From assembly GCF_039655875.1 (NCBI RefSeq), contig NZ_JBBYXK010000002.1, positions 806,001-870,000 of the forward strand: 64,000 nt of DNA, in the 5' to 3' direction. The stretch is from Emcibacter sp. SYSU 3D8 (GTDB lineage: Bacteria > Pseudomonadota > Alphaproteobacteria > SMXS01). Position 1 is the stretch's first letter. Every line of letters begins with the position of its first letter. Below, one piece after another: positions 57,386 to 64,000 of the stretch. The notes beneath the pieces were generated by a model. That model was not told the DNA's origin. It was given only the letters and a program-made list of their open reading frames with translations, and ran no database searches. The position numbers were made by a program, and so were the translations under genes.

Positions 57386-57787
57386 ATGAGCAAATCCCGT
57401 GGAGGTCCGCGGACCCAGCGTCAATCCCGCGTGGGCGAGGTGCTTCGCCACGCATTGGCCGAGGTGCTGATGCGCGGCGAGATCCGCGACCCGGCGGTCG
57501 ACGGCGTGTCGATCACCATCACCGAGGTCGATGTCGGCCCCGACCTGAAGAACGCCACCGCCTATGTCATGCCGCTCGGCGGCCGGGACGTGGAGAAGGT
57601 GGCGGAGGGGCTCAACCGCTGTGCACGCTATCTGCGCGGACAGATCGGTCACATCGTGGAGATGCGCTACGTACCGCAGCTCCGCTTTGCCGTCGACCAC
57701 ACGTTCGAGCAGGCTGCCAAGATCGATGAATTGCTGCGTCAGCCCAAGGTCGCCCGCGATCTTGGACACTCCTCCGACGACGAATAG
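57386..57787 (+). CDS. rbfA: 30S ribosome-binding factor RbfA
   Basis: 133 residues of the KH-like RbfA fold: RQSRVGEVLRHALAEVLMRG, VDGVSITITEVDVGPDLKNA and MRYVPQLRFAVDHTFEQAAK. It helps 16S rRNA 5' end maturation and 30S assembly. It sits 22 bp after infB and 4 bp before truB. Confidence 0.95.
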   Translation: MSKSRGGPRTQRQSRVGEVLRHALAEVLMRGEIRDPAVDGVSITITEVDVGPDLKNATAYVMPLGGRDVEKVAEGLNRCARYLRGQIGHIVEMRYVPQLRFAVDHTFEQAAKIDELLRQPKVARDLGHSSDDE

Positions 57788-57791
57788 GGCC

Positions 57792-58685
57792 ATGGCGCGC
57801 AAAAGGAAGGGCCGGCCGATCAACGGCTGGGTCGTGCTCGACAAGCCGTCGGGTATTACGTCTGCAAATGCAGTATCCAGGGTGAAGCGCGCGCTCGACG
57901 CCGCCAAGGTCGGCCATGCCGGCACCCTCGATCCGCTGGCGACAGGGGTGTTGCCGCTGGCGCTGGGCGAGGCGACCAAGCTGGTCTCCTACGCCATGGA
58001 CGGCTCGAAATCCTACCGTTTCACGATCCAGTGGGGCGAAGGCCGCGATACCGACGACAGCGAGGGCGCGGTGACCGGCCTCAGCGACGTGCGTCCCGGT
58101 GCGGCGGCGATCGAGGCGGCATTGCCGGCCTTTACCGGCATGATCCAGCAGAAGCCGCCGTCATTTTCCGCCATCAAGGTAAACGGCGAACGCGCCTACG
58201 ACCTTGCCCGCGAGGGCGCGCCGCCCGACCTGCCGCCGCGCGAGGTCGAGGTGCGGCGCTTCGTGCTGGTCGAGGCGCTGGACGACAGCGCACTCTTCGA
58301 ACTCGACTGCGGCAAGGGCACCTATGTGCGCTCTATCGCACGCGATCTGGCCAAGGCGCTGGGCACGTTCGGCCATGTCACGGCGCTGCGCCGGACCCGG
58401 GTCGGCCCCTTCACCGAGGCCGACGCCTTTTCACTGGATAAGCTTGGGGATTTGGACCATAGTGCGCCGCCTTATGGCCTTGTGCTGCCCATTGAGACAC
58501 CGCTGGACGACATCCCGGCGGTCGCCGTAATGGAAAGCGAGGCCGACCGCCTTCGTCATGGCCAGCCGGTATTCGTGCCGCGCCAGCTTGATGGCGAGGT
58601 GGTGATCAAGGTGTCCGGAAAAGCCGTCGGTATCGGCGTGCTCACGGACGGAAACCTGAAGCCCAAGCGGCTTTTCAACCTCTAG
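57792..58685 (+). CDS. truB: tRNA pseudouridine synthase TruB
   Basis: 297 residues. The catalytic Asp47 lies in [20 protein letters not shown]; then [20 protein letters not shown] and the second motif [12 protein letters not shown]. It makes pseudouridine 55 in tRNA. The ATG at 57792 is where homology begins ([20 protein letters not shown]). Confidence 0.96.
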   Translation: MARKRKGRPINGWVVLDKPSGITSANAVSRVKRALDAAKVGHAGTLDPLATGVLPLALGEATKLVSYAMDGSKSYRFTIQWGEGRDTDDSEGAVTGLSDVRPGAAAIEAALPAFTGMIQQKPPSFSAIKVNGERAYDLAREGAPPDLPPREVEVRRFVLVEALDDSALFELDCGKGTYVRSIARDLAKALGTFGHVTALRRTRVGPFTEADAFSLDKLGDLDHSAPPYGLVLPIETPLDDIPAVAVMESEADRLRHGQPVFVPRQLDGEVVIKVSGKAVGIGVLTDGNLKPKRLFNL

Positions 58686-58696
58686 AGGAGAAACCG

Positions 58697-58966
58697 ATGT
58701 CGATTACTGCTTCCCGCAAGGAAGAACTGATTGGTGAATTCGGCGTTGCCAAGGGCGATACCGGTTCTCCGGAAGTCCAGGTCGCGATCCTGACCGAACG
58801 GATCGTCAACCTGACCGAGCATTTCAAGACCCACAAGAAAGACAACCACTCGCGTCGCGGCCTCATCAAGATGGTGAACCAGCGCCGCAGCCTGCTGGCC
58901 TATGTCAAGAAGGTGGACGAATCGCGGTACACCTCGCTGATCCAGCGTCTCGGACTGCGCAAGTAA
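58697..58966 (+). CDS. rpsO: 30S ribosomal protein S15
   Basis: 89 residues, the exact usual size, with the S15 signature [20 protein letters not shown]. It starts 11 bp after truB, preceded by AGAGGAGA. It binds the central domain of 16S rRNA. Confidence 0.98.
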   Translation: MSITASRKEELIGEFGVAKGDTGSPEVQVAILTERIVNLTEHFKTHKKDNHSRRGLIKMVNQRRSLLAYVKKVDESRYTSLIQRLGLRK

Positions 58967-58971
58967 TGGGG

Positions 58972-58997
58972 GAAGCGCCGGCATTGTCCGGCGCTTC
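58972..58997 (+). terminator. Hairpin between rpsO and pnp
   Basis: GAAGCGCCGG, 6-base loop, CCGGCGCTTC: a perfect 10-bp stem directly after the rpsO stop, without a T-tract. In E. coli the equivalent spacer carries a leaky terminator and an RNase III processing hairpin through which PNPase autoregulates; the same may hold here. Confidence 0.55.
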
Positions 58998-59101
58998 TGC
59001 TACAAGGGCCGCCTCATCGGGGCGGCAGACGGCCTTCGAATTGAAAGAGTCGAGGAAGGGGCGGCAGGCAATGGGGCCCGCTGCGCAAGAAGGAATTCAA
59101 C

Positions 59102-61246
59102 ATGTTCAATATCACCCGTAAGGAACTCAACTGGGGCGGCCGCAAGCTGGTCCTGGAAACCGGCCGTGTCGCCCGCCAGGCGGACGGCGCCGTTCTCGCC
59201 ACCTATGGCGATACCGTGGTGCTGTGCACCGTCGTCGCGGAAAAGTCGCCCAAGCTCGGACTCGACTTCTTCCCGCTGACCGTCAATTACACCGAGAAAT
59301 ACTACGCCGCCGGCAAGATCCCGGGCGGCTTCTTCAAGCGTGAAGGGCGTCCGACCGAGAAGGAGACGCTGACCTCGCGCCTCATCGACCGGCCGATCCG
59401 GCCGCTGTTCCCGTCGGCGTTCCGCAACGAGACCCAGGTGCTGTGCACCGTGCTGAGCCACGACATGGAGAACGATCCCGATATCGTCGCCATGATCGGC
59501 GCCTCGGCGGCGCTGACCATTTCCGGCATCCCGTTCCTGGGCCCCATCGGCGGCGCCCGCGTCGGCTACATCGATGGCCAGTATGTGCTGAACCCGTCCA
59601 TCGACGACCTGCCCAACTCGCAGCTCGACCTGGCCGTCGCCGGCACCAGCTCAGCCGTGCTGATGGTGGAATCGCAGGCCGCCGAACTCAGCGAGGAAGT
59701 CATGCTGGGCGCCGTGGTGTTCGGCCATGACCAGATGCAGCCGGTGATCGACCTGATCATCGACCTGGCCGAGGATTGCGCCAAGGAGCCGTGGAACCTG
59801 CCGGAAGGCCCGGACCACAGCCTGCTCGAGACCCGTATCGCCGAACTCGGCGAAGCCAGCCTGCGGGCCGCCTATGCCAATACCGAAAAGCAGGTCCGCA
59901 CCAAGGCGATCAGCGAGGCCAAGAACCAGGTGGTCACGGCGCTGACCGACATGGACCCGCCGGCCGATCCGTCGGTGGTCAAGACCCTGCTGAAGAACCT
60001 GGAAAAGACCATCGTTCGCGGCAACATCATCAAGACCGGCCAGCGCATCGATGGCCGTGACCTGACCACCGTGCGCCAGATCCTGGCCGAGGTGACGGTT
60101 CTGCCGCGCACCCACGGCTCGTGCCTGTTCACCCGCGGTGAAACCCAGTCGCTGGGCGTCGTGACCCTGGGCACCGGCGATGACGAGCAGATCATCGACT
60201 CGCTCGAAGGCAACTGGCGCTCGCGCTTCATGCTGCACTACAACTTCCCGCCCTTCTCGGTGGGCGAAGTGGGCCGCAGCGGCTTTACCGGCCGCCGCGA
60301 AGTGGGTCATGGCAAGCTGGCATGGCGCGCCCTCCAGGCCGTCCTGCCGAGCCCGGAAGAATTCCCCTACACCATTCGCATCGTGTCGGAGATCACCGAA
60401 TCGAACGGCTCGAGCTCCATGGCCACCGTCTGCTCCTCGTCCCTCGCCATGATGGACGCCGGTGTGCCGATCAAGCGGCCGGTTTCGGGCATTGCCATGG
60501 GCCTGATCCTCGAGAAGGACGGCAGCTACGCCGTGTTGTCCGACATCCTGGGTGACGAAGATCACCTCGGCGACATGGACTTCAAGGTGGCCGGCACGAC
60601 CGAAGGCATCACCTCGCTGCAGATGGACATCAAGGTCACCGGCATTACCAAGGATATCATGCAGACCGCCCTCGCGCAGGCGCAGGGCGGCCGGATGCAT
60701 ATCCTGGACGAGATGGCCAAGTCCCTCGACCATTCGCGCGACGAGCTGAACTCCAACGCGCCGCGCATCGAGACCATGAGCGTGCCGAAGGACAAGATCC
60801 GCGAAGTCATCGGGACCGGCGGCAAGGTGATCCGCGAGATCGTCGAGCAGACCGGCGCCAAGATCGACATCGAGGACGACGGCACCATCAAGATCGCCTC
60901 CAGCGATCCGGAATCCATCAAGAAGGCCCGCGCCTGGATCACCGGCATCGTCGCCGAGCCGGAGATCGGCATGGTTTATGATGGCAAGGTCGTGAAGGTC
61001 GTCGACTTCGGCGCTTTCGTGAACTTCATCGGCAACAAGGACGGTCTCGTCCACATTTCCGAACTGCGCGAGGATCGCGTTGCCCAGGTCGGTGACGTGG
61101 TCAAGGAAGGCCAGCCCGTCAAGGTCAAGGTCCTCGGCGTCGATGACCGCGGCAAGGTGCGTCTGTCCATGCGGCTCGTCAACCAGGAGACGGGCGAGGA
61201 GCTGCCGGACAACCGCGAGCCCAAGAAGCAGCGCCGCGAACCATGA
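59102..61246 (+). CDS. pnp: Polyribonucleotide nucleotidyltransferase (PNPase)
   Basis: 714 residues: two RNase PH domains separated by an alpha-helical linker, KH domain near 567 ([20 protein letters not shown]) and an S1 domain near 620-695 ([18 protein letters not shown]). Family motifs such as [20 protein letters not shown] are present. It degrades RNA from the 3' end with phosphate. Confidence 0.97.
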   Translation: MFNITRKELNWGGRKLVLETGRVARQADGAVLATYGDTVVLCTVVAEKSPKLGLDFFPLTVNYTEKYYAAGKIPGGFFKREGRPTEKETLTSRLIDRPIRPLFPSAFRNETQVLCTVLSHDMENDPDIVAMIGASAALTISGIPFLGPIGGARVGYIDGQYVLNPSIDDLPNSQLDLAVAGTSSAVLMVESQAAELSEEVMLGAVVFGHDQMQPVIDLIIDLAEDCAKEPWNLPEGPDHSLLETRIAELGEASLRAAYANTEKQVRTKAISEAKNQVVTALTDMDPPADPSVVKTLLKNLEKTIVRGNIIKTGQRIDGRDLTTVRQILAEVTVLPRTHGSCLFTRGETQSLGVVTLGTGDDEQIIDSLEGNWRSRFMLHYNFPPFSVGEVGRSGFTGRREVGHGKLAWRALQAVLPSPEEFPYTIRIVSEITESNGSSSMATVCSSSLAMMDAGVPIKRPVSGIAMGLILEKDGSYAVLSDILGDEDHLGDMDFKVAGTTEGITSLQMDIKVTGITKDIMQTALAQAQGGRMHILDEMAKSLDHSRDELNSNAPRIETMSVPKDKIREVIGTGGKVIREIVEQTGAKIDIEDDGTIKIASSDPESIKKARAWITGIVAEPEIGMVYDGKVVKVVDFGAFVNFIGNKDGLVHISELREDRVAQVGDVVKEGQPVKVKVLGVDDRGKVRLSMRLVNQETGEELPDNREPKKQRREP

Positions 61247-61259
61247 TGCTTGGATTTCG

Positions 61260-61307
61260 TGCGGTTTTGGCCTATGTGCCTGCTATAGACACCAGGTCAA
61301 AACCGCA
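61260..61307. promoter_or_regulatory. 10-bp inverted repeat upstream of the NMO-like gene
   Basis: TGCGGTTTTG and CAAAACCGCA, separated by 28 bases, lie in the 73-bp gap between pnp and the next gene. The spacer holds a TATAGA-like stretch. It may be a two-site operator around the promoter or a long-loop RNA hairpin. Confidence 0.35.
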
Positions 61308-61319
61308 GGTCCACGCTGC

Positions 61320-62717
61320 ATGAAGGCGCTTAACGCGATCCGTATCGCTGGCAAGGAAGTCCTGCCGCTCATCGAGGGCGGCAAGGGCATCTCCATTTCC
61401 AATGGAGCCAGCGCGGGCGCGTGGGCCGGTGCCGGCGGAATCGGCACGGTCTCGTGCGTCAATGCCGACAGCTACGATTCAAGCGGCATTCTGTTACCGC
61501 AGGTCTACAAGGGCCGGACCCGTGTCGACCGGCACGAAGAGCTGATCGAATTCGGTATCAAGGGCGGTCTTGCCCAGATTCGTGAAGCGTACGAGCGCGC
61601 CTCCGGCAACGGCTTCATCAATATCAATGTGTTGTGGGAAATGGGCGGCGCCCAGCGGGTGCTGCACGGCGTGCTCGAGCGGGCGAAGGACCTGGTCCAC
61701 GGCGTCACCTGCGGCGCCGGCATGCCCTACAAGCTGGGCGAGATTGCCGCCCGCTACGGGGTGCGCTATTACCCGATCATCTCTTCCGGCCGCGCCTTCC
61801 GCGCCCTGTGGAAGCGCGCTTATTTCAAGTTCGCCGAGATGCTGGGTGGTGTGGTCTACGAAGATCCGTGGCTGGCCGGCGGCCATAACGGCCTGTCCAA
61901 TTCGGAAGATCCGCTGCGTCCCGAGGCGCCCTATCCGCGAATCGTCGAACTGCGCAAGACCATGAACGAGTTCGGCCTGCACGACACGCCCATCATCATG
62001 GCGGGCGGCGTGTGGTATCTGCGCGACTTCGAGGACTGGATCGACAACCCGGAAGTGGGCCCGATCTGCTTCCAGTTCGGTACCCGCCCGCTGCTCACCC
62101 GGGAAAGCCCGATCCCCGAGCTGTGGAAGCAGCGGCTGATGACCCTGGACGAGGGCGACGTGCAGCTCCACCGCCACTCACCCACCGGCTTCTATGCCTC
62201 GGCGGTGCGCAACGATTTCCTTGCCGAGCTCGACGGGCGCAGCGAGCGCCAGATCGCCTTCACGGCCGAGCCGGTCGGCGAGCACCAGGTGCCGTTTTCG
62301 CTCGGCGCCCGCAAGAACACGGTCTTCCTGACGCCGGGCGATGCCCAGCACGTGGCGGACTGGGAAGCCCAGGGCTACGATCGCCCCATGCGCACCCCCG
62401 ACCAGACGCTGATCTTCGTCGCCGCCGAGAAGCAGCGCGAGATCCAGAAGGACCAGGCCGACTGCATGGGCTGTCTCAGCTCGTGCCGGTTCTCCAACTG
62501 GGCCGATCACGGTGACTTTTCCAACGGCAAGAAGGCCGATCCGCGTAGCTTCTGCATCCAGAAGACGCTGATGGATATCGCCCATGGCGGCGATGTGGAC
62601 AACAATCTGATGTTCGCCGGTCACAGCGCCTACCGCTTCGCCCAGGACCCGTTCTACTCGAACGGCTTCGTCCCCACGGTGAAGCAGCTTGTCGACCGCA
62701 TCGCCACGGGCGACTGA
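61320..62717 (+). CDS. Nitronate monooxygenase-like protein with extra Cys motif
   Basis: 465 residues. The N-terminal two thirds match FMN-dependent nitronate monooxygenases/2-nitropropane dioxygenases: PLIEGGKGISISNGASAGAW, GTVSCVNADSY, GVTCGAGMPYKLGEIAARYG, and DTPIIMAGGVWYLRDFEDW. It is about 100 residues longer than simple members. The C-terminal region carries Cys382-x2-Cys385-x3-Cys389 and Cys412 (CMGCLSSCRFSNW ... FCIQ), a possible metal or Fe-S site. The substrate is unknown; enoyl reductases of the FabK type share the fold. Confidence 0.8.
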   Translation: MKALNAIRIAGKEVLPLIEGGKGISISNGASAGAWAGAGGIGTVSCVNADSYDSSGILLPQVYKGRTRVDRHEELIEFGIKGGLAQIREAYERASGNGFININVLWEMGGAQRVLHGVLERAKDLVHGVTCGAGMPYKLGEIAARYGVRYYPIISSGRAFRALWKRAYFKFAEMLGGVVYEDPWLAGGHNGLSNSEDPLRPEAPYPRIVELRKTMNEFGLHDTPIIMAGGVWYLRDFEDWIDNPEVGPICFQFGTRPLLTRESPIPELWKQRLMTLDEGDVQLHRHSPTGFYASAVRNDFLAELDGRSERQIAFTAEPVGEHQVPFSLGARKNTVFLTPGDAQHVADWEAQGYDRPMRTPDQTLIFVAAEKQREIQKDQADCMGCLSSCRFSNWADHGDFSNGKKADPRSFCIQKTLMDIAHGGDVDNNLMFAGHSAYRFAQDPFYSNGFVPTVKQLVDRIATGD

Positions 62718-62749
62718 CTACTTTTCCATTGCTGTCGCTGTCTTGCCGC

Positions 62750-62798
62750 GCCCCGGACTGCTTCCGGGGCCGGTCGCGGGCTGGGACATCACCAGCCC
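62750..62798. terminator. Two tandem hairpins between convergent genes
   Basis: GCCCCGGA, 5-base loop, TCCGGGGC (62750-62770), then GGGCTGG, 7-base loop, CCAGCCC (62778-62798). They occupy the 114-bp space between the convergent NMO-like and GST genes. No T-tract follows; a bidirectional end region is likely. Confidence 0.45.
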
Positions 62799-62831
62799 GG
62801 ACAGGCGCAGGGGCGCACGGCGCGCTTTGGT

Positions 62832-63470
62832 TCAGTCCAGCTTGGGCGGCAGGTCCGGGTCGGCTTTCTTTGCCGCCCGCTGGAAGGCAGGGCGCTCGCC
62901 GATGCGTTTCAGATAGGCCAGCAGGTTCGGCATGTGCGAAATGTCCCGCGGCACGAACAGGCGCATGGTCGTCAGCGGGAACAGCATGATGATGTCGGCG
63001 GCGGTGAACTCGCTGCCGGCGAAATAGCGCGCCTTGCCCAGCCGATCCTCTACCATGGCGAACGCCTTGTCGCCGCGTGACCGCAGCGCCCGGGTCACAT
63101 CGGTTTCGGGCACGTCCATCATCTGCAGGATGATGCCCACCATGGCGCTGGGCATCATGGAGCCGTTGGCGAAGTTGAACCAGAACAGGTAGTCGGCGAA
63201 ATTCGGGTGGTCGGGCTTCAGCGCCAGCCGGCCATTGCCGTATTTGGCGTTGATGTATTCGATGATCGCGCCGGACTCGCCCAACACCAGGTCGCCGTCG
63301 GTGATCACCGGCGCGGTGCCGAACGGATGAATCGCCTTGTACTCGGGAGGCGCGAGCCGGGTGACGGGATCCCGGTCATATTTTTTCATTTCGTATGGAA
63401 TGTTCAGCTCCTCGCACAGCCAGACGATTCGGTCCGATTGCGAGATGCCCAGATGATGCACGGTCAGCAT
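62832..63470 (-). CDS. Glutathione S-transferase family protein
   Basis: 212 residues: a thioredoxin-like N-terminal domain (VHHLGISQSDRIVWLCEELN, NPFGTAPVI-like HPFGTAPVITDGDLVLGESG with the Glu-Ser pair that binds glutathione), and an all-helical C-terminal domain (YFAGSEFTAADIIMLFPL). A Ser in the first motif (near residue 10-12) is the likely catalytic residue. The substrate is unknown. Confidence 0.9.
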   Translation of the reverse strand: MLTVHHLGISQSDRIVWLCEELNIPYEMKKYDRDPVTRLAPPEYKAIHPFGTAPVITDGDLVLGESGAIIEYINAKYGNGRLALKPDHPNFADYLFWFNFANGSMMPSAMVGIILQMMDVPETDVTRALRSRGDKAFAMVEDRLGKARYFAGSEFTAADIIMLFPLTTMRLFVPRDISHMPNLLAYLKRIGERPAFQRAAKKADPDLPPKLD

Positions 63471-63566
63471 GGTCTTCCTTCCCGGAAATGTCTGGGCAGA
63501 GTCCTAACCCGACATGCGCCCGACCGCCATGGATATCGTGCGGCGCCGGCGTCGGAGCCTGCTGGA

Positions 63567-64000
63567 CTAGGGTGCCGGCGTCTGCTCGACAGGGGCCAGC
63601 ACCTGCTTGATGTCGCCGACCATCAGCACCACGGGCGTGATGTGCTCGGGGCCCGAGGCATGGGCCAGCGTGCCCGAGACCACGAAGCTGGTGCCCGCGA
63701 GTTCGGCGCGGAACTGCGGCCCGCCAGGCTGAAACACCAGCTGCACGCTGTTCAGGTTCTGCTCGGGCGTGTTGGCCGGATTGGCGGGGTCGCCGTCGAC
63801 GCAGATCGCCGGGCTCAGTTGCAGGATCGGCACCTGGACGATCGCATCGGTTTTGGGCGTGGCGCCGTAACCGGGCGGGCCGGACACCTGCAGCGAGTTC
63901 ACCATGCCGGTCAGCGCCACCGGCGCGGGTCCATATGTCAGGCAGGCCGGTTCGGCGAGCGCAGCGGTGCACGACAGGCCCAGCACCAGGCTGGCGGCTG
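63567..64000 (-). CDS. Exported protein resembling DUF4431 (N-terminus outside window)
   Basis: The frame stays open to the right edge, and the visible N-terminal part (LVLGLSCTAALAEPACL) is the end of a signal peptide. The mature part (CLTYGPAPVALTGMVNSLQV, VSGPPGYG, LQLSPAICVDGD) resembles the DUF4431 pattern of secreted proteins. It ends with QVLAPVEQTPAP. A GTG at 63986 is an internal codon rather than a likely start. Function is unknown. Confidence 0.6.
   Translation of the reverse strand, partial: AASLVLGLSCTAALAEPACLTYGPAPVALTGMVNSLQVSGPPGYGATPKTDAIVQVPILQLSPAICVDGDPANPANTPEQNLNSVQLVFQPGGPQFRAELAGTSFVVSGTLAHASGPEHITPVVLMVGDIKQVLAPVEQTPAP

Overview
The window is a GC-rich chromosomal stretch from an alphaproteobacterium. 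The gene order maeB, mutS, glnD, murJ, trpS, usp, nifU-like, tsaB, rimI, mucR, fur, plsC, miaB, phoH, ybeY, corC, lnt, XRE, metK, trmB, then rimP, nusA, ylxR, infB, rbfA, truB, rpsO, pnp, together with MucR, OlsB and an alphaproteobacterial Fur, points to a Rhodospirillales-like lineage. No species is named because the assignment rests on synteny and protein style only.

Positions 1-11 kb are accessory in character: the C-terminal end of a serine recombinase cut by the window edge, an SRPBCC protein, a TIM-barrel isomerase-like protein, a His/Tyr-rich secreted protein, the ComM/YifB ATPase, three SDR oxidoreductases, a family III CoA-transferase, a LysM lipoprotein, an XRE regulator and a SnoaL-like protein. 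Inside it, at 4192-5490, sits the most interesting locus: a 97-residue protein made almost entirely of about 20-residue tandem repeats, followed 15 bp later by a protein with the signature of the alpha-ketoglutarate HExxH peptide beta-hydroxylases. I read this as a minimal multi-core RiPP (ribosomally made, post-translationally modified peptide) cassette. It is followed by about 150 bp of unusually AT-rich, gene-free DNA.

Positions 11-25.7 kb hold transport and envelope genes: a complete branched-chain amino acid ABC operon (livH, livM, livG, livF, a small membrane protein, a lipoprotein binding protein), a DedA/YqaA-like protein, cstA with its small partner, kup, an NlpE-DUF333 fusion, an AmpG-like permease, the ornithine-lipid enzyme OlsB, and a minus-strand unit maeB, MoaD-like, beta-propeller protein.

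Positions 28-61 kb are the housekeeping backbone: mismatch repair and PII uridylylation, peptidoglycan lipid flippase, tRNA charging and modification (trpS, tsaB, rimI, miaB, trmB, truB), Fe-S assembly, metal regulation, lipid and lipoprotein acylation, SAM synthesis, and the rimP-nusA-infB-pnp translation and transcription operon. That operon is preceded by a perfect intrinsic-terminator hairpin that looks like an attenuator. A cytochrome P450 gene interrupts the backbone between trmB and rimP.

The right end carries a nitronate monooxygenase-like protein with an extra four-cysteine C-terminal region, a glutathione S-transferase and a partial exported protein. No rRNA, tRNA, CRISPR array or complete insertion sequence was recognised.
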